A DNA stretch of 64,000 bases, taken from the NCBI GenBank assembly GCA_031763025.1, contig JASSKH010000010.1, positions 4,769,901-4,833,900 on the forward strand. Reading direction: 5' to 3'. Each line of letters opens with the position of its first letter. The stretch's first letter is position 1. This document shows positions 33,890 through 45,424 of the stretch, in pieces. The notes under the pieces were generated by a model. The model had not been told where the DNA came from and ran no database searches. It was given only the letters and a program-made list of their open reading frames with translations. The stretch is from Macrocystis pyrifera (lineage: Eukaryota; Sar; Phaeophyceae; Laminariales; Laminariaceae). Position numbers and translations under genes: made by a program.

Positions 33890-34040
33890 GAGCATGAACG
33901 CGGGGTCGCTCTTTCCCCCCCTACAGGCCTGGAACATATCACAGAGCGCTATTTCCATGATGAGTCCCTCGGAACCCGTGATATCACTCAGGCATTCCAC
34001 GCTGACAATATTGGCGTGTTTCATCATGCTGAGATGCGAG
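33890..34040 (-). pseudogene. Kinase exon 6 relic (-)
   Basis: The minus strand reads MMKHANIVSVECLSDITG and then GLIMEIALCDMF. It is closer to locus B exon 6 (KHANIVSVECLSDITG identical) than to the adjacent + strand copy. Confidence 0.8.
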
Positions 34041-34311
34041 GGGCAAAAAGGGGGTGGGGGGGCGGGGTGGCATGAGGCGAGCGCTTCCTCAGTCGTCCGA
34101 GCGACTGACCTTCAAGCGCCCGGCATTCCGACGTAAACATCAAAACACAGCAGTAGCTTCTTCACTAAGCAATCATCCCGGTGCGGCTTCGAACACGTCC
34201 GCCTCGGTATGCGTGGTGGCTGGATGCGGACACGAGTCATGCGTACGCCTAACTACGGCACAGAAGATCTCAAACAGGACGCTAAAGGCATGGCGACACA
34301 CAGGAAGAGGG

Positions 34312-34405
34312 CGCTCACATGGCGTAGGCGATCATCTCTCGTAGCAGACACGCTCCGGAGTTCCCCTGGAACAAGAATGGATGGTAAGGGATCTCGTGAT
34401 GTCGC
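34312..34405 (-). pseudogene. Kinase exon 5 relic (-)
   Basis: After an intact CTTTCAG acceptor on the minus strand: HHEIPYHPFLFQGNSG then ACLLREMIAYA, donor GTGAGC. This copy shows that exon 5 ancestrally starts after TTTCAG, the site lost in locus A. Confidence 0.85.
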
Positions 34406-35090
34406 AAGGCTGAAAGGGTCGTATACCTCAGAGATGGCAAACGAAATATGCCGCGACCTATGGACAACCGCAACGGCGGCAGTAGCAACAGCAGCACCGT
34501 GAATGTGTTGTACTCCCCCTGGAGCGACAGGTTCGTGAACGAGCAATGTAGTTATTGTCCGTGGTATCATGTAGACAGACGGGCCGAATCACATTTTTTA
34601 GTCGGACAGCACAAGTACTAAGTTATTTGCTTTTTTTTTATACATTTGTACTACGATGTATCATTGTCACGCAATATACATTGATGAAGCCGCACAAATA
34701 AACGCGGCGAAAAGCTAAGGTGGAAGAACTCTCCTTGGAAACAACAAGGAGTTGCAAAGCACGCACCGGCATGGGTTGCGAATTTAGCCGGAAGAGGAAA
34801 TTCTTGAGGAATCGCATTTACTGTAATTATTGGAATGCGATTTTCTGACTTTGACGACGCCAAACAAATAGGGACCGCTTTCCAGTTGCTTGAAGAGTCC
34901 GCGCCAGGCGTAACGCTCCCGAAAGAACGGACGAAACGAGCAAGGGCGATCTTCTTGATCCGCACACAAGTTGACGACAGTTTCAACTATCCCCATGCGT
35001 ATACATAGCAGTCTTGGCATCTTCCCGCCGAACCTTACGAGGCGCTACAAGTTCCCAGGGAAACCCTTGCCACCGGACTCTGCAACACCC
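34406..35090 (+). other. No gene; intron-like remains between inverted kinase exons
   Basis: 34480-34500 (GCGGCAGTAGCAACAGCAGC) and neighbouring words resemble locus B intron 4 in reverse. Otherwise nothing coding. Confidence 0.4.
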
Positions 35091-35094
35091 TTCC

Positions 35095-35300
35095 TTCCAG
35101 CCATGACAGCTCACAGCCCACCGGACTGATGGTCGTGATTGCGTAAACCATGTGGATCTTTTTGCAGCGCCGACGGTGGACGATCCCTGACTCCCCTTCC
35201 CCGAGAACGATGGTATTGTCTATATGCTGCTGTACGTCGGTGAGACCATTCGACGTTAATTCGCGCCTACACTCGCAAGCGCCGTTTTCTCTCCCGATAC
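35095..35300 (-). pseudogene. Kinase exon 4 relic (-), best preserved
   Basis: The minus strand is open through CECRRELTSNGLTDVQQHI then VLGEGESGIVHRRRCKK and YAITTISPV. The third loop glycine region reads GEGESG (Phe to Ser) and AIK reads AIT, so ATP-binding residues are gone though the frame persists. Confidence 0.8.
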
Positions 35301-35309
35301 CCTTCCGGC

Positions 35310-35480
35310 CACTACAGCTCTCACCGGTGTCATGGTTTTGATGCCGAATTCCTTCTTTGTTTTTTGGCGGTTGTGAATAGTGCGAACGCCTTTTTCCCTG
35401 GGACAGGGCCGAGGAAGTCGTCCTCGTTGTGGGCGAAGGGCGGTTCGCATCCCTTGCCGCAGGTGCTGCATAAATACCAA
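35310..35480 (-). pseudogene. Kinase exon 4 relic (-), decayed
   Basis: Only the 3' part is recognisable: KKEFGIKTMTPV before GTGAGA on the minus strand. Directly repeated with the preceding relic. Confidence 0.65.
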
Positions 35481-36086
35481 GAATGAGTGCCATCAAGACG
35501 ATCAAACTGGTGAGCTGTAATGACCGGAACCAAAGGTGTTCCAGTGTCTGTGGTGCAAGTTGTTTCCCATAGGAACTCGCACGTATCGCTACATGCGGTT
35601 TGGCGGTAAGGGGCCAAGACTGCTGTCTGTCTGCATGCGAGATGATAACGCATCGTGTTTGTTGTTAGTTGTGTTGTACAGGATGGCTATTAACGGGTTC
35701 CTCCGTTTAGCACCGACTTTCCGCATGACTTATTTTGTTATCGAACATCCCATTTGGGTGATTCGGTGATGGAACATGAAATGTATTGAAGACTGCAGTG
35801 AACATCGTTCTTGCCTGTGCGGTGTGGTAGGAATGTGAATGCAGACAGTGCTGGGGGCAATTGCTCCGAGTCATAGACTCGACCGTTTCGATCGCCATCC
35901 AGGTACCTCTATCATTTTTGTATTCATAGATGCAATGAGTAAACAACACGCCCAAATCATATTTGGAAAACCGCCTGTTTTTGTCTACCTTCGGAACAAT
36001 GGCTTTCACGATTTTACACTGCGAAACATGACACCTTGCGAAATGATTGCCATTTTTTTTCTTGGCGCTGAGATGTTTGTGGCCAG

Positions 36087-36196
36087 CTTCGAAGTGGACG
36101 TGGTGGAAATCCTGAACTAGATGCACGGCTTGGGGGTCCTTCATTGCGACCACGAGCTCGACAACACGTTGATTTGCCGCTCGGATGCCCGTGTTT
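36087..36196 (+). pseudogene. Kinase exon 7 relic (+) with nonsense codon
   Basis: After acceptor TGTTTGTGGCCAG: FEVDVVEILN, then TAG, then MHGLGVLHCDHELDNTLICR and a second stop. The HCD motif and DNTL remain; the catalytic Lys is Glu (HEL). Confidence 0.8.
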
Positions 36197-36539
36197 GAGG
36201 CCTTACATGGCCTCGACTTTGGAGCTGGCCACAAACAACACAGCGTCAAGAAAAAAATGGCAATCATGTTGTAGGACATCGTGTTGCATTGTACAACAAG
36301 TACAAGCACCGGAACGTGTGCACGGATGAGTGTGATGTGTAAACGGTTGCAGGCAGCATCTAGCCCCGGAACGTATATGCCCATGGATGGGACTGGGGAG
36401 GAGAGCACGCGAAACCGATCCTTCTGCAGGTACAGTAGACAAAACAACAAAACGGTTTTCCAACTGCACAGGTGGTGTGGTGTTAAGTCACTGCACGTAC
36501 AACGACGATAGCGGTCGGTGGGCGGTGATCGAAACGGTC

Positions 36540-36690
36540 AACTCCACAACGTGGACAAATTATGCCCAACCATGTGTTCGTCACAAGCTCGACAGCACGT
36601 TGATCTGCAGCTCGGATGGCCCTACAGGCTTCGTGGACAAAGCGTCTGACCCCGGATTGGGGTCCGTTGAGCCGGGATTCGGGGGTGAAA
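36540..36690 (+). pseudogene. Kinase exon 7 relic (+), 3' half
   Basis: HKLDSTLICSSDGPTGFVDK then ASDPGLGSVEPGFG. The catalytic HCD is lost but the DPG is kept. It is flanked by inverted copies of intron 6 sequence at 36225-36300 and 36525-36545. Confidence 0.75.
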
Positions 36691-36699
36691 ATACTGAAC

Positions 36700-37638
36700 T
36701 GCAGAAGGGAAAAAAACGAAACGCGCCAAAAGCCCCCGCGAATTTAACCCTTTAACTACAAGTGCTGCACCCACCTTAAAACGGTGCATTTTGTCTCCCC
36801 GAGACAAGCAACTAATTCGTTATACATACCCCCCTCATTTCTTTTCCCTTAAACTAATAATCAATAGATAATTCATACTGAAATATACTTCGTATAGCCT
36901 TCTACGTAGACTAATTTATACCAGGTGCTGCTGTATTCAAGATGGTCAATTCTTGAAGATGGTTGATGTTTCGTGCTTTTTGTATAATAACGTCAAAATC
37001 GCTTGTCTTGATGCGGCGTTGACGTTCACAGTTTCCTGGCATGGCGAGAGAGCTTGCGAGTCGCTGACTGGCCAAGGCGACTGTGAACGGTTGCGGTTCG
37101 GATGGACGTTTCGTTTCCTATTTCCTGCCAGGTGCCACTCTGCAACGGCCGTTGTAGTCTTCACGTTTGTACCCGAGCGGGTCCTTACTTGCCCAAACAG
37201 CGTAGTGTATAAATGCTGTACGCAGCTTGCGTAGATAAGCTTCGACGAAATCCTTGATTTCATCCCAGCTTATGTTTTGATAGTGTTCAAGTGCAAAGCA
37301 TGGGAAGAATGTTGACTCGCCAAGGCAACAGGGATTCGTGAGTAAACGCCCTTCTTCGTTCTTCGAGTCGCATAGCCTGCCTGTACACGCACACATGAAC
37401 CCCGTCGGGACATGAGGGACAATGGTCAATTATACTATTAATATAAAAGATAATATAGGTGTCGCTAGGACCTTGCGCGGCAGGATTTTTAGAGCTGTCG
37501 TCAACTCGTGCGCTGGGTGTTTTTTTTACGGCTGATGTGTGATGTTAGTCCGCTGTGAAATCGTTGCGGTCGTACGTACTGTAGATGCACCCGACTGCGA
37601 TTTCGAAGAGGGTCCCTAAAAAAGCGCCGTCGAGACTA
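36700..37638 (+). other. No gene recognised
   Basis: AT-rich at 36780-36930; nothing coding is supported further on. Confidence 0.45.
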
Positions 37639-37743
37639 TTGCGGGGGTCCATAGTTAATAGGACCTATGCTATACATAAAAACCTACATATTTACCTATT
37701 TTTCCTAACAAAATTTGGTCCCATTAACTATGGACCCCCGTAA
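37639..37743 (+). mobile_element. Stowaway-like MITE, copy 1 (105 bp)
   Basis: Ends TTGCGGGGGTCCATAGTTAA and TTAACTATGGACCCCCGTAA are inverted repeats, flanked by TA at 37637-37638 and 37744-37745. A TA duplication and very short length fit Tc1/mariner-derived MITEs. Confidence 0.88.
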
Positions 37744-37745
37744 TA

Positions 37746-38341
37746 GAAACACTCGCGCCCCGCTCGAAATTATTAGCAACAACAGTAAGCGCCAGTTGCC
37801 TCTGTAGTGCTGGTGTACAGCAGTGTATGCACCAGCCAACAACACCGGCACTCTAGCGGCGACCGGCACTTCGTATGAAAAGCACACTGCCACACTGGCT
37901 ACTGTAATCCCGTTTGTGCCAAGCGATTCCACAGGCACTATATATAACGGGCAACCGGCATTATTACTACTTAACCGGCACTATAGAGGGACCACCACCG
38001 TACTGGTAACAACGTGCCGTAATAATGGTACTGGAGTAATATGCCCCCTGGCGCTATTCTTAGCGAAAGCGAACAGAACCCGGAGCGAACGCCCCCTCGG
38101 TCAACAAGATGGTAATAACGCTCCGGCCACACAGTAAACGCCCCCCCCCCCCCCCCCCCCCTTTCTTTTTTGGAGCGAACGCCCCGGGGCGGAGCTACCG
38201 TAGCAAATCGTTTGAGTGAGGGGAGTGCAGCTGTTTCCGAGGCACGCAAGAGTGTGCTTTACGTAGGAATGTTGACATATATGGGTGTCCATGTGTTGCG
38301 CAACAGCAACACAGACATCACCAACCAAGGAGAGTTGACTA
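37746..38341 (+). other. No gene; poly-C tract
   Basis: Short frames only, rich in GGCACT/ACCGGCA words. A C run lies at about 38139-38161, followed by T-rich sequence. Confidence 0.45.
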
Positions 38342-38447
38342 TCACGGGGGTCCATAGTTAATAGGACCTATGTTACACATAAAAAAACTACATATTTATA
38401 TTTTTTTACTAACAATATTTGGTCCTATTTACTATGTTCACCCGTAA
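38342..38447 (+). mobile_element. Stowaway-like MITE, copy 2 (106 bp)
   Basis: Same element as copy 1, with TA at 38340-38341 and 38448-38449. The right terminal repeat is mutated (ACTATGTTCACCCGTAA). Confidence 0.85.
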
Positions 38448-38696
38448 TAAACATATTTAAGACGTGCTGCCTTTTACCAGTAGTACATGGTAACAACCAG
38501 TCACGAACGAGTCCGTGCTATCATGTATTGGGGTTTGGCGTGCATATCAGCTCGTGCTGATGTTTAGGCAATGATGATGAGCTCGCTTACTGATGACCAG
38601 ATAAGACACAGCCCAGGTTACGGAGTATCGATGAGGCAAACGTTCAGTCGTTTTTAAAAAATAGCAGCCCCAATACCGGGTTCAACCCCCCGCCTC

Positions 38697-39192
38697 TGCT
38701 CCTGGGTCAAGTGACCACATCGTATTTTGCGCCCGAACTAACCGAAGCCGCAATGTGTGAGAGGCCTGTGTTTTTTTTGTTTTTTTTTTGTATCACCCCG
38801 GGGGGGCAAATGGCCCGAGATGTTTTCTCTAGAAAATGCCCCAGCCAAGCAGTAAACGCCCCGGGTGCCTTATTACGCGTGCACAAACACAACGCCCCGG
38901 TGGGCGTTTAATGTATTCTAGCATTCTTACGGTATGCCAGGACACGCTCCTGGGTCAAGTGACCACATCGTATTTTGCGCCCGAACTACCGGAAACCGCA
39001 ATGTGTGAGAGGCCTGTGTTTTTTTGTTTTGTTTTTTGTATCACCCCGGGGGGACAAATGGCCCGACATGTTTTCTCTAGAAAATGCCCCAGCCAAGCAG
39101 TAAACGCCCCGGGTGCCTTATTACGCGTGCACAAACACAACGCCCCGGGGGGCGTTTCATGTATTCTAGCATTCTTACGGTATGCCAGGACA
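38697..39192 (+). repeat. Tandem duplication, about 248-bp period
   Basis: Two near-identical units, each from GCTCCTGGGTCAAGTGACCA to TACGGTATGCCAGGACACG. Each contains T/G runs and paired GCCCCGGG...CCCCGG words. Function unknown. Confidence 0.9.
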
Positions 39193-39247
39193 CGATTATA
39201 GCATCGGCCACACAAAGCAAGCAAACCCGTTTTTTGCTTTTCATCAG

Positions 39248-39338
39248 GGTGATCCCTGGGGAAGAACCGACGGCCGCTGCCTTGGAGCTCGCGGACCCCG
39301 AGGAGGACTTGCTGGTGACAGAAGAGGGCCGAGATTGA
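39248..39338 (+). CDS. Possible 3'-terminal exon, hypothetical
   Basis: After a pyrimidine-rich tract ending TTTTCATCAG, the frame VIPGEEPTAAALELADPEED then LLVTEEGRD reaches a stop. The acidic C-terminus is plausible but no upstream exon was found. Confidence 0.3.
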
Positions 39339-39339
39339 A

Positions 39340-40994
39340 GGGGATGGCGATGCCGACTACCGCGAGGAGAATGGGAACTTTGGCGATGACAGGGATGTGA
39401 GTCATACGTCTGCGAGTAGATTGTGTTTTGGTTCCGATATGTTGATGATGGAGTATCATCAACCGTCGACGTCAAGTCAAATAAAAAATTAGGATCTGAG
39501 GGTTTCACGCCGGATCGCCGGCGAAATAAACTTGACCAGATCAAAATACCCTAGTACAGAAATATTGCTCATGGTGCAAAAGTCGAGCCAAAAATGATAG
39601 ACTCCCATATTCTTGAATTGCCGTCGCGAACTGTAATATATGCGTACCAACCATTTTGTTGATACGAGCGGGGCAAGTTGCTTAATTTCACGGCCGCCTG
39701 AAGTGTAGGGGGTAGGACATACCTAACTTAACCCTTACCTGGCACCTTTAGCTGGGTGAAGCCGGAAATCTGCGCCGTCGGACCCTCGACAATCTCCCTT
39801 TTTGTTAAGCTATTGCTATGCTTTTCTATGCTGTGCCTTCCTCCCACCAGTGCACACAACACTAGTTGATGACAGTTGGTAGACATATGCACATGTGTCA
39901 ATATCCACCAGTGCGATTTGCTGTAGTAGGGAGAGCTGTTACACGTACCCTATTTTAATACGATACAATACATATATGTGTGGTTTTTTATTGTTTGCAT
40001 GTACGCTTATTACGTACCAGTAGGGTGGCAAGGCGCGGTTGGCGAAAAGCTGGGGTTTCGTTTTATAAAATAGTTCACACGATGTAGAAAAACTAGTATA
40101 TACCCTGCCCTTATTACGATATGTTGGGCATCATCTGTGTATTAACAGTACAGACCAAACCCAGAAAACCTGTCCTAGACATGTACCAGTAGATTTTACG
40201 GCTCCCACCCGGCAATATGAGCTACCATAGATAACATCGATCAGGAATATACTGTCTGTATTTGCGCGGAAAGATGCGTATTATGACAATGACACTGGGA
40301 ATCGAGGATCCGTCGCAGGTGTGAAGTTATTGCAAATGCTTCACCTGGGAGTTCGGCCGATTGAGTGGTTCATACTCAACTTTGCAAGCTGTTCACAAGG
40401 CAGACGATACGTCGGGCGCGAGTGTTCTATATTTCAAGTTAATGAATTACTGCTGTACAGTACGATAGTTTGCGAATTCCACCGATGTACTGGAGTTGAT
40501 ACTCAGTGCTTCTATGTTTCTATCCTCGAATCGATTCATCGCGCTCTATTCGCGTCGGACCCTGTTTTCTTGCACATAACGCTCTCTGGCACCTATTTAT
40601 GGCCCTGGCACCATCAACGTACGTGGACCGTGAGACTTTGCCGGTATCGTAGCACAAGTCGTACAATTCAAACATCTAAATTGTCTACATCCTAACCTGC
40701 CCTTAATAGAAGATATTGTGCAGGATCTGTATACCTGGTACTACAGACCTACTCAGAAAACATGTCGAAAATAATGCAGAATGTAAGTCCCCCACCCGGC
40801 AACATGGGCTAGATCCTACACTACCAGGAATGATTGATCTGTCCGATACGTCTAACATTGTACCGACCAGTATACTACTTGCATATCGCGCCTTTTGTTG
40901 CGCACTTTGCAGGGGTAATCGTGATGAGATAGGGGTCGATCGAGAGAGGGGGTACATCCTTAGACCGCATTTTACTACGGTTGAATTCAGCTTT
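39340..40994 (+). other. No supported gene
   Basis: A frame at 40321-40695 (124 codons, Cys/His/Trp-rich) has no homologue or splice evidence that I can see. A diverged direct repeat (CCACCCGGCAAYATG with flanks) lies at about 40150-40235 and 40742-40830. Confidence 0.35.
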
Positions 40995-41240
40995 CGTGTA
41001 TGCGATGGTTGATGCGACTATTTCGTGCATACGATGGTTGATGCGGCTTGCGTACGTACGGTGGTTGATGCGACTTCGCGATGGTTGATGTGACTTTCAT
41101 ACATACGACCGTTGATACAGCTATTGCACGACGATTGATGCGGCTTTTATCGTATGGTTGATGCAGATTTCGTACGATAGTTGGATGCGGCTTTCGACAT
41201 ACGAAGGTCGATGCGGCTTTCCTACAAACTTTAGTCGATG
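40995..41240 (+). repeat. Degenerate minisatellite, about 25-30 bp unit
   Basis: About ten imperfect units built on GGTTGATGCGGCTTTCGTAC with CATACGA linkers. No coding frame follows the period. Confidence 0.9.
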
Positions 41241-42086
41241 CGGTTCTGGGTTTGTTTCGAGGGAAGCGAGTTGCTACTTTTCACGGCCGCCTACAGCATA
41301 GGGGCCTCTTTCGAGCTGAGTGGGGGCGGGAGATTAAATACTGTAGATTACCAAGTATATATGAAGTCTAAAGCTGGAGATCCGCGCTGTTCGACGTATA
41401 ATCCAGCAAAGTTCAGCACTTGTTGGACACTATGGTTGACGCACACTTGTGTACGAGACGACGACTAACTCCATACATTGGTTGGCTGGGTTGGGGTTAG
41501 AGAGATTAATTGTTACCTGGTATGTTCGTGTCGTACGCAGTGCCCATCAGCCAGTGTGTATAATTCCTTTGTTGTTTGTATGATACACTCCGAAAATCAG
41601 CGGTTTTTATGTTGTCTTCATGCCGTGCCCTATATCTGCATCAGCATGGTGGGTATTCATCCACTGCTGTGTCAGCAGCGACACTTGGGGCACGCACTGC
41701 ACGTGTCTATAGATGGCAAGGAAACTCGAATTTAAACTGTTCGCTTGCAAGCAAATGCAAAAGTACACAAGGTCTTGAACATACGCAGCCACTTGAACTT
41801 GAACGGCAACGCGAAGATATCTTGATGCGCATCGCCTCTCACGTGAAGGCTGCGGGTCGGATTTTTTTCCTCGTCCCCTCGTTTCTTTGGTAGTGTCCCT
41901 GGTACCTGGTATGTTTAGTGTAGGCCTAGTTGCCCCCCATCTCCGGTGTTTTGATGTATAGGTCATTGAAAGGGATTTCGTTGGTTTTGGCCAGAATAGG
42001 GTGTTTTTGCTTGTCTTTCCGTTCGGAGAATCGCTGTGGTCAAGCTGTAGTCAATAATCAAGGTACATACATAAGCGCGGTTTATT
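41241..42086 (+). other. No supported gene
   Basis: 41760-41850 encodes a short charged helix-like stretch (PLELERQREDILMRIASHVK) in one frame. Its ACTTGAAC...GCAAC words overlap the repeat family of 42.84 kb, so coding status is doubtful. Confidence 0.3.
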
Positions 42087-42539
42087 GTGCTCCATGTGAC
42101 GTTCGAGAGGTTCCTTTCACCCGCTGTTAAAAATGGACTAGAGATGTGTGGCTCGAGGTCGATACCGTCAAAAACCGAAGACATGCCACACCGAAGCACA
42201 CGAAACACAGGCCATTTCGAAAACGACTTGATTTCGCGGATGGCTTGCCCACAAGCCGCAACAGCAACCAGAACCGCGAATTCGAGCACCGCCCTCTGTG
42301 TGGTGTGTGAGGAGTACTGCGCTCACAACGTCCGTCCTCGGTACGTAGGCGGAAATGGTAGAATCCCTGTTCTCGTGTGTGGTGGTTGTGGTTTTAGGGG
42401 GCCAGAAAACACCATACAACAGCAGACGCGAAGGGGGGGGGTCAGAGGCTCGGGCGCAGTTCGAGAGACCTGCAGCTTCGAGCGACAACCAGGTAGGGAC
42501 GGGGAACTGCTGTCGGCTGGCGATATATCTATGATGTAA
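42087..42539 (+). CDS. Possible zinc-binding protein exon, hypothetical
   Basis: 150-codon frame. After a polar N-terminal part comes STALCVVCEEYCAHNVRPRY, then GRIPVLVCGGCGFRG. The paired C-x2-C motifs (CVVC and CGGC, plus an extra Cys and His) suggest a treble-clef or ribbon-type zinc site. Family not recognised. Exon borders are unknown; it may connect to the terminal exon at 43092-43247. Confidence 0.35.
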   Translation: MLHVTFERFLSPAVKNGLEMCGSRSIPSKTEDMPHRSTRNTGHFENDLISRMACPQAATATRTANSSTALCVVCEEYCAHNVRPRYVGGNGRIPVLVCGGCGFRGPENTIQQQTRRGGVRGSGAVRETCSFERQPGRDGELLSAGDISMM

Positions 42540-42837
42540 CTTATTTTGTGTCAAACATTCTTGGTCACCCCTGGAGCGTGTAGATTATTCTCGGATGCCG
42601 CGTGACCTATCCTCTAACGTAACAGGTAGCCAAAGCCTACGTTCAAACAAGCTGTATTTTAGATGTACAGTAGTCCCGAGCCCCACGAGACTGTGAACAC
42701 AAGCGTCTTCTGCTAAAAAACTCTGATTAAGCTCGAGCATCAACTTGAAGTGGGAGGAGCTTGGCAAATATGAGACACGCCTCGGCACTACGAAACAGCC
42801 CTGCCGCGACCGCTGCTTGACCTTACGCAAGTAGCAA

Positions 42838-43030
42838 CGTGAAGTTACACTGCAACGTGAACATACACAGCAACTCGACCTTGCACAGCACCTTGACGTT
42901 ACACATCGCCTTGAACAAAACATATATAACACGTTGAAGTTACACAGCTTTAAATATGTGGCAACTTGAACCTGCACAACACCTTGACTGTTACACATCA
43001 CCGTGGACTTGCACAGCAACTTACTCCTCT
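42838..43030 (+). repeat. Degenerate minisatellite, 18-24 bp unit
   Basis: Repeated ACACAGCAACTTGACNTT-type words (GAAGTTACAC, ACCTTGAC, GACTTGCACAGCAAC). A related short tract lies at 41760-41810. Confidence 0.8.
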
Positions 43031-43091
43031 CCTCTCCTCTCTTATTTTTTTGTTCTATGCTCCTGTTTTTTTTTTCGTTTGCCCCCGCCAG

Positions 43092-43247
43092 GTGGAGGAG
43101 GGGGGGCGTTGTCGGAGCAGACGAACGCGATCGCCGTCGGCAGATAGCGATGAGGGCGCTATGGGGGCCAACGGCGCCCTGGGTCATAGCGGCATTGCCG
43201 GTGCCAGAGGACGGCTAGAGGATGAAGACATGCCGGATGTTGCTTGA
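43092..43247 (+). CDS. Possible 3'-terminal exon, hypothetical
   Basis: A long pyrimidine tract ending GCCCCCGCCAG is followed by a 52-codon frame, VEEGGRCRSRRTRSPSADSD, then a Gly/Ala stretch and RLEDEDMPDVA with a stop. The RS-like basic start and acidic end are low complexity. It may belong with the frame at 42.1 kb. Confidence 0.35.
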   Translation: MEEGGRCRSRRTRSPSADSDEGAMGANGALGHSGIAGARGRLEDEDMPDVA

Positions 43248-43249
43248 CC

Positions 43250-45424
43250 TCTCGAACGTTTGAGTTTGCTTTGTTTTTTCGTGCTCGTTTTGTGGGGAAC
43301 GTTGCCATATTCTGAGTTCTGCGGGGGGTTTTTCTCGATAAAGTACAGCAGTAGTTGTTTCGTCGTACGAAGTTTTTTTTTTGTGATATTTCGTCCCCTC
43401 GATCGTAGTGCGCAACGGGGTTTCCGCTCACGTTGCCACGTTGGGCATGCTCAGAGCTACGGGCTGGGGGTTCGTATGGTTGATTGATGTCAAGGGGCGG
43501 GTTGAGGTCACAGGGTACGGGTTGGGTTGGGTCTATGCCCGTACCTTGATCCCACCATAGAGAGATCTTCCTAGCTCGAGAATCGTGACCAATCAACAGC
43601 CCAACCATTGGAAGGTCTGTCCTAAGTCGTTGTCTAGAAGACTCGCTGGTGGGGGGCAGGGGGGGGGAATCGCGTGACGGAAGCGTACCTCTCCATCGAG
43701 AATGCGGCAGAGATGGGAGTGGCGACAGTGGTGGCGGTGTAGGGAGGGGTATACTCCTGTCATGCGTGGCCGTAATCGTATGACCATAATAGATAGACCC
43801 TCGCATCTATACAATACCGGGACGGAGCCGACAAGGCAAGGGGGTTGGGAGGGGAGGGAGGGGCGGGAGCAAGTCTCTGTTCACTGTACCCCCTTTCCCC
43901 TACCTCAATATCCCGAATACCCCGAGCTGCTTGCTTCGGGTGGCCACTGCTGTAATATAATCAAGGCATTTATTTCGACGTTTTTTTTTCCCTTGAAGAC
44001 CGCCCAAAAGGTCAAGGTGGTTGATCGTATGAATGCATACAACCTCTGTGCGTACGTACACGTGGCGGAAAAGATATAGGATGGCGGAGACTTCGCCGGC
44101 GATCGTGGCGGTGACGCGAATCAGGTATACACCAGGTAATCGATACACGAGCCGATGAAACACACTATTTTTTTGTTGGTGGTATTGCACACCACTGATG
44201 TTCTTTATAGTGCATTCTACTTTAATGTTTGCATGTCAATGAATCGAGCTGGCAACAGCGCCCCCAGTGCCACGGTGTACCTGGTGCTTCTTTTTGTGGG
44301 GTGGGCTGCTATGGCATATGATACCAGAACCAGGTACGCACCTTACCTGGATTAAGGAATTGTGACTTCGATGCTCACGGTCCACCTATAGTACACTGGT
44401 AATTGGTTAACCTTTTACTAGTGGCTACTGTAATCGAGATGAACACTTTTGCGACGCCAAGATATAGCGACCAAAATGTTGTAACACTCTTGGTGTTCTC
44501 ACCCATATAGGAGCACTTGAAGCAGCGAATGCGCCCAGCAATAGGGGTAGGGGTGGGGTAATCTTGCGCCCGTGCCGTTCGACTCCTTGCTTTCAACCCC
44601 GGTAACTCGGACACCGATAACTATTAATAATAGTATCACCCCCCAATCGCGCAGTAGCCGCCGCTGTAGTAAATAGTCACTTTTTATAGCCAATTTCCCC
44701 CTCTGAAGTCCCAAAAGAGAGTTAAGCCTCACCGATTCTGGTATACTATAATACAGAGGTATGACATCTACTACAAAGTATTGTATTAATAGTACCATCC
44801 AGGTGCCTGGTATGATGCTTCGAAGGACAACATGGTATATACCATGTACAATAGGCGCACCATATCACACTATAAGAAAAGAAACACGGAATATCGTTTC
44901 GTCTTCTGTTACCCCGTGCACCCCTACCTCTGGTAGCGTTGAGGGGAGTGCGCCGAAAACCGCTCGACCTACGAGCACTATTAGACCTATACTGGTGCTG
45001 TATCATTCACTGCTGTCGTATAAAATAATACCATCACTGCTGCCGCTGCGGCTCTATCACTCACTCACTCAGCTTGCAGAGTGGAATATTGAACTACCCG
45101 CACACCAGGTGTATTACATACCAGGTATATTACATTTATGTATGGGCTGCAGCTGCAGTAAATCAGGAGAAGTTACGGCGGATAATGTGTTTATGTATTT
45201 TATATTAGTAAGTATACGAAGATACGTACGTGCCAGCATTTCTTTGTTTTCATGTAAAAAACAAAGAAGAAAAGCTTTTTTTTTTCAAGTACAAGTGAAT
45301 AACGGGGAGAACAGAACATCGAAATTGAAATTTTAGAATACATCCAGGGGCGCCGCTGGCCTATATCTTTGACAAGGAATTGCATATAGGATACGCGCGT
45401 TCGGTTTATTACAATACTTGGAAG
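43250..45424 (+). other. No gene recognised
   Basis: 43770-43830 (TATGACCAT, GACCCTCGCATCT, CCGGGACGGAGC) is similar to 59090-59135, a short dispersed repeat. The rest carries only over-represented words (TACCWGGTA, TATTAATA). Confidence 0.45.

Noticed and set aside
35707..36450. 247-codon minus-strand frame
   Set aside because: It runs antisense through the exon 7 relics and inverted intron pieces; length is due to chance openness and there is no splice context or homologue.
42585..43187. 200-codon minus-strand frame
   Set aside because: Much of it is translated from the 42.84-43.03 kb minisatellite (SRCCVTSRC-type repetition) and the antisense of the better + strand terminal exon.
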